This document shows, in pieces, positions 48,507 to 58,289 of a DNA stretch of 64,000 nucleotides. The position numbers and the translations under genes are program-made. Under the pieces are notes generated by a model. That model did no database searches, had not been told where the DNA came from, and worked only from the letters and a program-made list of their open reading frames with translations. Location of the stretch: positions 252,950 to 316,949 of the forward strand of contig NZ_CM000776.2 of assembly GCF_000162575.1 (NCBI RefSeq), in the 5' to 3' direction. Positions within the stretch are counted from its first letter, which is position 1. Each line of letters starts with the position of its first letter. Origin of the DNA: Helicobacter canadensis MIT 98-5491. GTDB taxonomy: Bacteria > Campylobacterota > Campylobacteria > Campylobacterales > Helicobacteraceae.

Positions 48507-49427
48507 TTAGTCCTTTTGTAAGAAATTTTGGATTTCATCATAAGTTTGTAAAGAAAGTGTTTCTTTTTGTGTTAAGCGTTTATTTAAGCCTTTGAGAACA
48601 TTTCCTCCACATTCAATAAAGAGTTCTACTTTAGAATCGTTTTCTCTAATGGATTGTTTGTAAAGCACAGGCGAGATTAATTGCTTAGAGAGTAGTTCTA
48701 GGGCTTGTGTTTTAGTATTATAAGGGCGTGCAGTAACATTGGAAACAATTGGGAATGCAAATGATTCTTGTAAGGATTTTTCTAAAAGCATTTCAAATTC
48801 CTTGCACATGTTTTCTAAAATAGGGCAATGACTTGCAACAGACATTGGTAGCATTAAAGCTCTTTTAGCACCAAGCCCCTTTAGTTCCACTTCAAGTTCA
48901 GATAAATCTTCTTTGCTGCCTGCTAAAACCATTTGTCCATCGCCATTGTAGTTAGCACACCAAACTTTTAAGCCTACATTGCGTTTTTTTTCACAAAGTT
49001 CTTCAAGCATAGAATCTTCTAAACCTAAAACCACCATCATTCCTGCTTGTTGTTTTTTGCAAGATTCTTCCATAAGGCTTCCGCGTTGGCTTACTAGCTT
49101 TATGGCTTCTTCAAAGCTTAGAGTTCCACTTGCGCAAAGTGCGCTAAATTCTCCCAAAGAATGTCCTAATGCTAAATTGATTTCTCCATTAATTTTGGGT
49201 TTAATGAGATGGAAAACGCTATAGCTTACAAGTAAAATAGCAGGTTGTGTATAGCGTGTAAGATTAAGTTTATCATTTTCTTCAAAACAGAGTTTTTGCA
49301 TATCTTCTTTTAAAAGATCGCTTGCTTTTTCGAAAAGTTCTCTAACTTCTTGACTATTTTCAAAAAGGCTTTTTCCCATTCCGATGCTTTGACAACCTTG
49401 TCCAGGGAATATAACGGCTTTATTCAT
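48507..49427 (-). CDS. fabD: malonyl-CoA--ACP transacylase
   Basis: A 306-residue cytoplasmic enzyme that loads malonate onto acyl carrier protein for fatty acid synthesis. The nucleophile is S90 in the GHSLGEF motif; the partner histidine is in SVASHCPIL near residue 195. FPGQGCQSIGMGKSL opens the protein. It sits between argS and mtnN with short spacings. Confidence 0.96.
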   Translation of the reverse strand: MNKAVIFPGQGCQSIGMGKSLFENSQEVRELFEKASDLLKEDMQKLCFEENDKLNLTRYTQPAILLVSYSVFHLIKPKINGEINLALGHSLGEFSALCASGTLSFEEAIKLVSQRGSLMEESCKKQQAGMMVVLGLEDSMLEELCEKKRNVGLKVWCANYNGDGQMVLAGSKEDLSELEVELKGLGAKRALMLPMSVASHCPILENMCKEFEMLLEKSLQESFAFPIVSNVTARPYNTKTQALELLSKQLISPVLYKQSIRENDSKVELFIECGGNVLKGLNKRLTQKETLSLQTYDEIQNFLQKD

Positions 49428-49436
49428 TGTTTTCCT

Positions 49437-51002
49437 TTACATACTTTTTTTGGCTTTAACTCCAAGCAAATCTAATCCGGCATTAAGCGATTGTGCAACC
49501 ATACTTAAGACGCTTAGAATTGTCTTTTCATTGGGAGTGTTGAGAATTTTTTCTTCATTATAGAATCGATGAAATTCACTTGAGAGAGTGCGTAAATATT
49601 CTACGACTTTTTGAGGATTTCTTTGGATAAAAGAATCTTCAAGTGTTTTTGAGAGATTAAGTGCTAAAACAAGTAAATCTCGCAAAGATTCGCTAAGATT
49701 GCTAAAGTCTTTTTGCAGCGTTTCTAGCGTGTAATTGGATTTTGAAAAAAGTGTGTGAATTCTAGCGTGTGCATAATTAATATAATAAACAGGATTAGAA
49801 GAATCTTGTTTTTTTAGATCTTCAATATCAAATTCCAAATGCGTATCGGCTCTTTTGCTTAAAAAAATCAAACGCAATGCATCTGATCCTACATCTTCTA
49901 TAATATCTTTCATTAAGATAAAATTACCCGCTCTTTTGCTCATTTTATAAGATTCTCCGCCTTTTAATAAGGCAACCATTTGAGAGAGTAAAATTTCTAA
50001 TTGATTGCTATCATAGCCTAAAAACTCAATGGCAGCTTTTACTCGCTGAATATATCCGTGGTGGTCAGCTCCCCAAATATTGATATATCTATCAAATTTG
50101 CGTTCAAATTTATTTTTATGGTAGATAATATCTCCAGCTAGATAAGTTGGCTCACCATTTTCACGCACAACAACGCGATTTTTCTCATCGCCAAATTCTG
50201 TAGATTTAATCCAAATTTTACCTTCTTGTTTGTAAATCCCATTGTGTGATTCTAGAGATTTTAGTGTGCCATCCCATTGTTTATAAAGCTCTTTTTCGCT
50301 CACAAAATTATCAAATACGATTCCTGCTTCCGCAAGATTGCTTTTGATTTCTTCTAGCATTTTATCTTTGCCAAAAAGACTTAGTTTTTCGATGAATTTT
50401 TCATTTTCAAAACATTCTATTCCAAAGCAATCTTTCGCTTCCTTGGCTAAATCTAAAATGTATTCGCCCTTGTAGCAGCCCTCTGGTAAATCATAAGAAT
50501 CATCAAAAAACAAATGCCTTCCAGCATAATAAATGGATTTGCCTAAATTTTCAATTTGTGAGCCTGCATCATTGATGTAATATTCTGTTGTGATGGAGTA
50601 ACCCAGATGTCGCCCGATTCTACATAGACTATCACCTAAAATTGCCCCTCTTGCGTGTCCAATATGCAAAGGTCCTGTGGGGTTAGCACTCACATATTCT
50701 AGGAGAATTTTTTCTCCATTTTTTTGATGTGGTTTTAAGAAATCTTGTGTGCATTGTTCTAAAAATAGATCACTTAAGAAAAAATTAACATAACCACCAA
50801 CAACATTGAGACTAGAAATTTCTGGTAGGGATTCGAGCTTTTTTGCAAAATCTTGTGCAATATCTTGGGGAGATTTTTTAAAGCTTTTTGCAAAACTAAA
50901 AGTCGGCAGGGCAAAATGCCCAAACTTCTTATCGCGAGGTTGTTCTAAAACACTTGTGATTCCAAGTGTTTCATCAACAATTTTTTTGATTTTATAATAC
51001 AT
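49437..51002 (-). CDS. argS: arginine--tRNA ligase
   Basis: A class I synthetase of 521 residues. The signature ANPTGPLHIGHARGA has HIGH at residues 113-116; the KMSKS-like motif reads KMSKRAGNF. The C-terminal anticodon-binding helical domain begins near residue 400 (YAHARIHTLF). It follows tatA by 2 bases in the same direction. Confidence 0.97.
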   Translation of the reverse strand: MYYKIKKIVDETLGITSVLEQPRDKKFGHFALPTFSFAKSFKKSPQDIAQDFAKKLESLPEISSLNVVGGYVNFFLSDLFLEQCTQDFLKPHQKNGEKILLEYVSANPTGPLHIGHARGAILGDSLCRIGRHLGYSITTEYYINDAGSQIENLGKSIYYAGRHLFFDDSYDLPEGCYKGEYILDLAKEAKDCFGIECFENEKFIEKLSLFGKDKMLEEIKSNLAEAGIVFDNFVSEKELYKQWDGTLKSLESHNGIYKQEGKIWIKSTEFGDEKNRVVVRENGEPTYLAGDIIYHKNKFERKFDRYINIWGADHHGYIQRVKAAIEFLGYDSNQLEILLSQMVALLKGGESYKMSKRAGNFILMKDIIEDVGSDALRLIFLSKRADTHLEFDIEDLKKQDSSNPVYYINYAHARIHTLFSKSNYTLETLQKDFSNLSESLRDLLVLALNLSKTLEDSFIQRNPQKVVEYLRTLSSEFHRFYNEEKILNTPNEKTILSVLSMVAQSLNAGLDLLGVKAKKSM

Positions 51003-51004
51003 TG

Positions 51005-51253
51005 TTAAACTTTTGTAGTTTCGTTATTATTTGTGGAAGCGGTTGTTTCTTTTGTATTAGAATCATTTTGGATTTTATCGGGTTTGGCTTCTGTGGTGTG
51101 AATATCTGTATTTTCTTCATCATCTTTGATTGCTTTTTTGAAGTTCTTAATTCCTGAACCCAAACCTTTTGCCAAATCTGGAATCTTTTTAGCCCCAAAC
51201 AACACAATAATAATTAATAAAATGATTAATAATTGCTGAACACTTGGTCCCAT
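51005..51253 (-). CDS. tatA: Sec-independent translocase subunit TatA
   Basis: An 82-residue protein with an N-terminal transmembrane helix (about 5-20), the [20 protein letters not shown] hinge and amphipathic helix, and a charged disordered tail. This is the standard TatA plan: it forms the twin-arginine pore with TatBC. No tatB or tatC is adjacent; in Helicobacter these lie elsewhere. Confidence 0.95.
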   Translation of the reverse strand: MGPSVQQLLIILLIIIVLFGAKKIPDLAKGLGSGIKNFKKAIKDDEENTDIHTTEAKPDKIQNDSNTKETTASTNNNETTKV

Positions 51254-51290
51254 TTTAGTCCTTTGCTTTTAGAAAATAAAGTTCATTATA

Positions 51291-52088
51291 TCATAATTCC
51301 ACTTGCAAAAAGGTATTTTGAAAACTTGCTTCTAAAAACTCTTTAAAAACTCCTGTTTTATCGCGTAACATTGCTTTTTCAATGCCCTCTTGCTTGGAGG
51401 TTTGGAAGACAATTTTTCCTTTTTTGAGCAAAATAATTTCTTGACATAATTGCAAAATAACCCTTAAATCGTGAGAAATGACAATAAGCGTTAGGGTGAG
51501 TTCTTGTTGGATTTTTTTGAGATTCTCTATCATTTGCATTTGTAAATGCACATCAAGATTGGAAAATGCTTCATCTAAAATGAGAATTTTAGGTTTTAAG
51601 GCTATGGTGCGTGCAATAGCGATTCTTTGTTGTTCCCCACCGCTAAAATGGAGACTTTTTTTATCAAGATCAAGGGGGTTTATTCCTACAAATTTTGCCA
51701 ATTCTTCACTCTGTTGTTTTTTGTTGGTGATGCAATGGTAATTTTCTAATCCTTCCAAAATACATTCTCTTGCACTCCATCTAGGATTGAGAGAGCTTTG
51801 AGGATCTTGGAAGATTCCTTGTATATTTTGGCGAATCTCTTGATCTGATCCTTTAAAATACCTTTTACCCATAATGATAACTTCTCCACTCTTAGCTTTT
51901 TTCAATCCAAGTAAGATTCTTACCAAGCTTGATTTTCCAGCACCATTTTCACCTAATATGCCTAGATTCTTGCCTTGTGTTAGCGAAAAGCTAATATTTT
52001 CTAGAATCACCTCTTCTTTTGATTGAGAAAAAAAACTCCCCTTTTTGTAGCTTTGAGTAAGCTGCTTGACTTCAAGTAATTTTTCCAC
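51291..52088 (-). CDS. nikE: nickel ABC importer ATPase NikE
   Basis: A 265-residue ABC ATPase: Walker A GENGAGKSS (K52), signature LHFSGGEQQR, Walker B ILILDEAF. It is the last gene of the nik operon and overlaps nikD by 17 bases. It is of the oligopeptide/nickel (Dpp/Nik) subfamily; the nickel assignment comes from the operon's binding protein. Confidence 0.88.
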   Translation of the reverse strand: MEKLLEVKQLTQSYKKGSFFSQSKEEVILENISFSLTQGKNLGILGENGAGKSSLVRILLGLKKAKSGEVIIMGKRYFKGSDQEIRQNIQGIFQDPQSSLNPRWSARECILEGLENYHCITNKKQQSEELAKFVGINPLDLDKKSLHFSGGEQQRIAIARTIALKPKILILDEAFSNLDVHLQMQMIENLKKIQQELTLTLIVISHDLRVILQLCQEIILLKKGKIVFQTSKQEGIEKAMLRDKTGVFKEFLEASFQNTFLQVEL

Positions 52089-52803
52089 GGAAATCCCCCC
52101 AAGGTGTGTTTAGAAGTTTTTGATTTTCTCTTAGTAATTCTTGTGTTTTAGGGTGTTTTGGATTGGTTAAAATTTGATTTTTATCGCCTTGCTCGATAAT
52201 TATCCCTTGATGAAGCACGATGATTGTTTCTGCCATTTTGGCTGCTAATGAGAGATCGTGGGTAATAAAAAGCAATCCAAAGCCCATTTTTTTCTGCAAG
52301 GAAAGCAAGAGATTGGAGATTTGAAGTGTGCCTAAGCAATCTAGATTGCTTGTCATTTCATCTGCGATAATAAAGCTAGGCTGAATGCAAATGCTAAGGG
52401 CAATCATTAATCGCTGAAGTGTTCCACCACTTAGCTCAAAAGGATAAGAATCTAAAATGTTAGGGTTTAATCCCACTTCCTTTAGTCCCCAAGAATCTTC
52501 TTTTAGGGTGTTTAGATGATGAGCTTTGAGTGTTTCTAGGAAATGTTGCCTTAAAGTAAAGATTGAATCAAAGCAACTTGCAGGATTTTGCAAGATTACT
52601 CCGAATCTTTCATCACTTTGGAGAGTGCCAGAGCTTGTAAAATCTTGGGGTAAAAGCCCCAAAATAGCCCTTGCTAAAAGACTTTTTCCACTTCCGCTCT
52701 CACCTAAAAGGGCGACTCTTTGGTTGCTTTTGAGATTTAGGTTTAGGTGGTGCAATATTTGTTTCTTGTGAGCAAAAAGGCTAAAGTCTTGAAGGCTTAT
52801 CAT
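52072..52803 (-). CDS. nikD: nickel ABC importer ATPase NikD
   Basis: A 243-residue ABC ATPase: Walker A GESGSGKSL (K40), signature LSGGTLQRL, Walker B FIIADEMTS. It pairs with NikE to drive import. It overlaps nikC by 4 bases. It is shorter than many DppD-type ATPases because the C-terminal oligopeptide-binding extension is missing. Confidence 0.88.
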   Translation of the reverse strand: MISLQDFSLFAHKKQILHHLNLNLKSNQRVALLGESGSGKSLLARAILGLLPQDFTSSGTLQSDERFGVILQNPASCFDSIFTLRQHFLETLKAHHLNTLKEDSWGLKEVGLNPNILDSYPFELSGGTLQRLMIALSICIQPSFIIADEMTSNLDCLGTLQISNLLLSLQKKMGFGLLFITHDLSLAAKMAETIIVLHQGIIIEQGDKNQILTNPKHPKTQELLRENQKLLNTPWGDFRGKIT

Positions 52804-53600
52804 TGTTTTTCCATTGGTAGTGAATATTTATCTCTTAAGGCTTCCCCTAGGGTGTTAAAAATAGCCACAGAAATAAAAATGCAAAGCCCTGGATAAAGCA
52901 TTAAAATAGGATGTTCCATAATATAAGGTGCGGAATCTTGAATCATCACTCCCCATTCTGGCATAGGTGCTTGCACACCAAGCCCTAGAAAAGAAAGCCC
53001 CGAAATGTGTAAAAGCATATGCCCAAAATCAAGTGTAATAAGAATAATCATTTGTAGAAAAACAACAGGCAAAATATGTCTTATGATAATCATAAAATCA
53101 TTTCCTCCAAGCATTTTAGCAGCTTGAATATGGTTTTGAGTTTTTATTTCAAGCGTGATGCTTCTTATCATTCGAGCATACCAAGCCCAATGCGTAAGCA
53201 CAATGGCTAAAATAACATTGGTGATTCCAACCCCAAAAATGGCAATGAAAAAAAGTGCCAAAATAAAAGTAGGAAAAGTCAAAAATACATCACAAATTCG
53301 CATTAAAATACTATCAAGGAAACCGCCTTTGTATCCCGCAATAATTCCAATCAAAAAAGAGCTTAGAGCGATTAATAGGGAAATGACAAAAACGCTAAAA
53401 AGGGAGATTCTAGCTCCATAACCCAAACGGCTTAAAACATCCCTGCCTAAGTGATCTGTGCCTAACCAATGTTGCATTGAAGGGGGTAAGAATTTTTGTT
53501 CTAAATCTCCAAGGGTGGGATCATAAGGAAAAATCCAAGGTGCAAAGAGTGCGATAAAAATCAAACACAAAGCAAGAAAAAGAGCAATTTTTAAACGCAT
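52800..53600 (-). CDS. nikC: nickel ABC importer permease NikC
   Basis: A 266-residue permease with about six transmembrane helices. GTDHLGRDVLSRL at about 54-66 is the DppC/NikC hallmark, and the coupling-helix EAA-type loop (AKMLGGNDFMIIIRHILP) is visible. It forms the membrane channel with NikB. It shares its first base with the last base of nikB's frame. Confidence 0.9.
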   Translation of the reverse strand: MRLKIALFLALCLIFIALFAPWIFPYDPTLGDLEQKFLPPSMQHWLGTDHLGRDVLSRLGYGARISLFSVFVISLLIALSSFLIGIIAGYKGGFLDSILMRICDVFLTFPTFILALFFIAIFGVGITNVILAIVLTHWAWYARMIRSITLEIKTQNHIQAAKMLGGNDFMIIIRHILPVVFLQMIILITLDFGHMLLHISGLSFLGLGVQAPMPEWGVMIQDSAPYIMEHPILMLYPGLCIFISVAIFNTLGEALRDKYSLPMEKQ

Positions 53601-54532
53601 TAGGCATTCTCATAGCGGATTTTTGGGTTAAGATAAGCGAGAAGAATATCTACTAAGAGATTTAAAGACACAAAAATAACAACCATAATCATCATAAAGG
53701 CTTGAATGACAGGGTAATCGTGGCTATAAATTGCATTCACTGCATATCTTCCAAAGCCAGGTAAGCCAAAGAGAATTTCTACAACTACTGCTCCGCCTAA
53801 AATCTCTCCAAAGTGCATACCCAAGGAAGTAACAATAGGGAGTAGAGAATTTTTTAAGATGTGTTTTTGAATGGTTTGTTTAGGTAGATTTCTCGCATAG
53901 GCATATAACACACTTCTTTGACTTTGATGCTCTAGATAGCTTACTCGCACTAATTTCATATTAATGGCAATAGACATTAGGCTTAGGGTAATGACAGGGA
54001 GGATATAGCTCTTGAGTGAAAAATCCTCATAGGGAGAGAGAATCCCTAGTTTTAAAGTAAAGAGATAGATTAGCAAAAATCCAAACCAAAAGCTTGGTAT
54101 TGATACACCAAAAAAAGCAAAAGCATTCAAGCTTTTATCTACCCAACTTCCTTTTTTGACTGCGCCAAGTATGCCTAAGAAAACCCCAAAAAATATTACA
54201 ACAAGCATAGAAAGCAAAGCCAAATTTAGAGTAGTGGGGAGATAATATAGAATATCTTCTAGCACGGGGCGTTTGGTAACATAGGAGATTCCAAAATCTA
54301 AGCTCAAGAGATTTTTTAGCCAAAGAAAATATTGCTCAAAAAAAGGTAGATTCAAACCAAGCTCGATTCGAGTGGCTTCTAGGGCTTCTTTGGTGGGTGG
54401 AATCTGGGATTGTGTAAGGTAGGCAAAAGCAGGATCAATAGGGCTTAGGCGTAAGATTCCAAAGACGATAAAAGAAACGGCTAATAAAATAGGAATTAAA
54501 AGTAGGATTCTTTTACAAAGAAATAGAAGCAT
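53600..54532 (-). CDS. nikB: nickel ABC importer permease NikB
   Basis: A 310-residue permease of the DppB/NikB family with about six transmembrane helices. FIVFGILRLSPIDPAFAYL after the first helix and ARNLPKQTIQKHILKNSLLP (the coupling loop) are typical. It follows nikA with a one-base overlap. Confidence 0.9.
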   Translation of the reverse strand: MLLFLCKRILLLIPILLAVSFIVFGILRLSPIDPAFAYLTQSQIPPTKEALEATRIELGLNLPFFEQYFLWLKNLLSLDFGISYVTKRPVLEDILYYLPTTLNLALLSMLVVIFFGVFLGILGAVKKGSWVDKSLNAFAFFGVSIPSFWFGFLLIYLFTLKLGILSPYEDFSLKSYILPVITLSLMSIAINMKLVRVSYLEHQSQRSVLYAYARNLPKQTIQKHILKNSLLPIVTSLGMHFGEILGGAVVVEILFGLPGFGRYAVNAIYSHDYPVIQAFMMIMVVIFVSLNLLVDILLAYLNPKIRYENA

Positions 54533-56037
54533 TAAAATTCCATATTCTCAAAGAGAAATTCTGTTTCCATAACGCCCATTTGATAGGATTTGATGCGTTC
54601 TTTGTTGTAAATTCCAAGCACCACTCCATAGCTAAAAGGAAGATAAATTGCACTTTCATTGAGGAGATTGAGTAATTTTGTGTAGTTTGCTTGGAGAATA
54701 TCAGGATTAGTTTGGCTAAGGATAGTGTGGATAAGTGTTTCTATTTCTTTGCGAGAATCTAAATCTTTTTGTGCGGCAAAATCGGCGTGAGAGGGGGTTA
54801 GCATTGAAGCAATAAAGGAATGTGGATCATAAGGATTCCCCCAAGTTTCATTAAAGATCAAGTCAAAATCGCCATTTTTCTGCCTTTGAAAGAAATAAAT
54901 TGGCTCTGTGGCATTGAGTTTAATTTTGATACCAATTTTACTTAAATCATTTTGGATGGCTTCGGCAATTGTTTTTTGAATGGGATTATTTGCAATATAC
55001 ACAAGATTAAGAGCTTCTTGCTTGTAAGTGCTTTTTAGGAGATAGTTTTGAGCATTTTTTGGGTTAAAGGCAGGAGCTTGTGGCTGTGTGCTACAAAATT
55101 CTAATTGAGGGTTAAAAAGGCTATGGGCTGGTTTGTCAATTTGGAGTAGAATCTTCTCCCAAATGGCTTGGCGATTAATTGATTCTAATAGAGCTTGGCG
55201 TAAATTAATATCGTGAGTGGGGCGTTGATTGTTAGCATTAATAACAAGGTGAAAAGTGCCTTGTGGGCTAGAAGTGATGGTTTGGTATTTAGGATTTTTG
55301 CTAAGGCGTAAAAAGTTTTCTCGTGAGAGTGAATCTTTGCCTACTAAAATATCCAATGATCCACTTTCAAAAGCTAAGATTCTAGAGTTTGGATCGGGTA
55401 GGATTTTCATTGTGAGTTTTGAAATTTCAGATTTTTTGCCTTGATAATTTGGGTTTGGAATAAAAATATCATAAGAACCTAGTTTGCTTTCTTTTAATAT
55501 CCAAGCGCCACTTCCAATGGGGGCTTTTATGCCATTTTTAGTTGAATTGTTGATCATTGCACTTGGTGCGATAAATCTAAAAGGGCGTGGGAGACTAAGC
55601 TCATTAAGAGTAGCAATATAGGGAGTTGTGAGTTTGAGTTCAAAGGTTTTGGAATCAAGTGCTTTGGCATAGGCAATTTTTTGTGTGATTCCAAGCCACA
55701 AATGCCGTGCTTTGTTATCTAAAATAGCATTAAAATTTGCCTCTATAGCATAAGCATCAAGTGGGCTTCTATCAGAAAATGCAAGATTGTCTTTGAGAAA
55801 AAAAGTGTAAGTTTTACCATCTTTGGAGATTTTCCAAGACTTAGCAATTTCGCCTACAAATTTTTTACCATCAAAACGCACCAAAGATTGATAGAGCATC
55901 ATTTGAGCATACATTTGGTTGGGTGAATAAAGATGAGGATTGAGATTTCCAGCATTCATCGCCCAAGCACTTGTGATTTCACGCCCAAAAAGTGGCGAAA
56001 GCAGTAAAAATGGCAGAAATTTTAGAAAATAAAACAA
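54532..56037 (-). CDS. nikA: nickel-binding periplasmic protein NikA
   Basis: A 501-residue family 5 substrate-binding protein with a signal peptide (about residues 1-18). Several stretches follow E. coli NikA closely: EITSAWAMNAGNLNPHLYSP, RPFRFIAPSAMI, GIKAPIGSGAWIL and NGDFDLIFNETWGNPYDPHS. These point to nickel chelates rather than peptides as ligand. Nickel is needed for urease and hydrogenase in this group. It heads the operon nikABCDE, which has overlapping ends throughout. C. jejuni has a related nik operon near its globin gene cgb, as here. Confidence 0.92.
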   Translation of the reverse strand: MFYFLKFLPFLLLSPLFGREITSAWAMNAGNLNPHLYSPNQMYAQMMLYQSLVRFDGKKFVGEIAKSWKISKDGKTYTFFLKDNLAFSDRSPLDAYAIEANFNAILDNKARHLWLGITQKIAYAKALDSKTFELKLTTPYIATLNELSLPRPFRFIAPSAMINNSTKNGIKAPIGSGAWILKESKLGSYDIFIPNPNYQGKKSEISKLTMKILPDPNSRILAFESGSLDILVGKDSLSRENFLRLSKNPKYQTITSSPQGTFHLVINANNQRPTHDINLRQALLESINRQAIWEKILLQIDKPAHSLFNPQLEFCSTQPQAPAFNPKNAQNYLLKSTYKQEALNLVYIANNPIQKTIAEAIQNDLSKIGIKIKLNATEPIYFFQRQKNGDFDLIFNETWGNPYDPHSFIASMLTPSHADFAAQKDLDSRKEIETLIHTILSQTNPDILQANYTKLLNLLNESAIYLPFSYGVVLGIYNKERIKSYQMGVMETEFLFENMEF

Positions 56038-56242
56038 GAATTTTTTGATATTTCACTCCAAAAATAAAGATTAACTGCTTGAAATTCTACACAAAAAACC
56101 TTAAAACTTTGATTGTCTTTATTCTTTTGAGTGTTTAGCTAAAAAAAAGTATTTTTTATGGCGTAAAATTAACTTGAATCAATTTTTTTATTTTGATTTT
56201 TTCTTACAATATCGGTTTTAATTTAAAATAAAAGGATAAGTA

Positions 56243-56680
56243 ATGTTAGATTCACACACTAAAGAGATTGTAAAAAGCACGATTCCAGCGCTCAAACAAT
56301 ATGGAGAGGATATTACAAAAGTTTTTTATCGTGAGCTTTTTGGTCGTTACCCACAAGTGCAAGGAATGTTCGATATGGAAAAACAAAAAAATGGAAAACA
56401 GCCAAAAGCCTTAGCAATGGCGATTTTAAATGCGGCTAATAATATTGATGATCTAGAAAAGATTCGCCGCTCTGTAGAATCCATTGGAAAAACTCATGTA
56501 AGTTTGAATGTTTTGCCTGAACATTATCCACTTGTAGGGGAATGTCTGCTTGTAGCTATCAAAGAAGTGTTAGGTGATGCAGCTAATGATGAGGTAATTG
56601 AGGCTTGGGGAAAAGCTTATGGAGAAGTTGCAGATTTTTATATCCATATAGAAGAAGAAATGTATAAAGCACAAAAATAA
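56243..56680 (+). CDS. cgb: single-domain globin (Cgb-like)
   Basis: A 145-residue hemoglobin of the Vgb/Cgb type. The expected heme-pocket residues are visible: Y29 (B10), F43 (CD1), Q53 (E7) and proximal H85 (F8, in KTHVSLNV). C. jejuni Cgb detoxifies nitric oxide and is induced by NssR. A TTAAC word followed by TTGAATCAA at 56169-56182 upstream is a partial match to the NssR operator (TTAAC-N4-GTTAA), so similar control is possible but weakly supported. Divergent from nikA. Confidence 0.92.
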   Translation: MLDSHTKEIVKSTIPALKQYGEDITKVFYRELFGRYPQVQGMFDMEKQKNGKQPKALAMAILNAANNIDDLEKIRRSVESIGKTHVSLNVLPEHYPLVGECLLVAIKEVLGDAANDEVIEAWGKAYGEVADFYIHIEEEMYKAQK

Positions 56681-56772
56681 ATTAATCACTACAGAAAGCT
56701 TCTAACATTGTAAAATTTAGGGGCTTTTGTGGAATGTATGTAAAAAGCTAGAGTTTGTTTGCTTGAAATACA

Positions 56773-56800
56773 AAACTCCCAATTAGAAATTTGGGAGTTT
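56773..56800. terminator. bidirectional terminator between globin gene and ilvC
   Basis: A perfect 10-bp stem, AAACTCCCAA / TTGGGAGTTT, with an eight-base loop, flanked by A- and T-runs, between convergent genes. Confidence 0.8.
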
Positions 56801-56807
56801 ATAAAAA

Positions 56808-57863
<1,056 letters not shown>

Positions 57864-57933
57864 TTAAAATTATATTCTTTGCAAACTTAGTAGAAACTTT
57901 GATAAATAATCTTAATCAAAGCCTTTTGAATTA

Positions 57934-58182
57934 TTATTCTTTGGGTGTTTCTACTACAAGATCCTTGCGAATTTTTTGAATACTCTTTGAGCCAAATCCC
58001 TTTACATTTTTTAAGTCATCAATAGATTTAAAAGGTGTTTTCTCGCGGTAGTCAATAATAGCTTGTGCCTTTGCTTCTCCGATTCCTTTGATGCTCATAA
58101 GTTCCTCTTTGTTTGCTTTATTTAAATCAACAGCTCCAAATAAAAAAGATAGAGCCAAAAAAAGTGCAACAAGTAATTTCAT
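57934..58182 (-). CDS. ComEA-like helix-hairpin-helix DNA-binding protein
   Basis: An 82-residue exported protein: signal peptide (about 1-17, ending LFGA), then a double helix-hairpin-helix domain (VDLNKANKEELMSIKGIGEA and FKSIDDLKNVKGFGSKS). Such proteins bind DNA in the periplasm during natural transformation; C. jejuni Cj0011c is the known counterpart in this phylum. AGGAG lies just before the start. Together with comM and the PilM/N/O-like set it suggests competence. Confidence 0.88.
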   Translation of the reverse strand: MKLLVALFLALSFLFGAVDLNKANKEELMSIKGIGEAKAQAIIDYREKTPFKSIDDLKNVKGFGSKSIQKIRKDLVVETPKE

Positions 58183-58289
58183 TTTTTCTCCTAATATTTG
58201 AAATGTGTTTTAATATTAACAGAAAAGTTAAATATATTTTTATTGGAAAATATTATGAGTTTGTAATTTTTGTGAATTTTGGTAACAAA

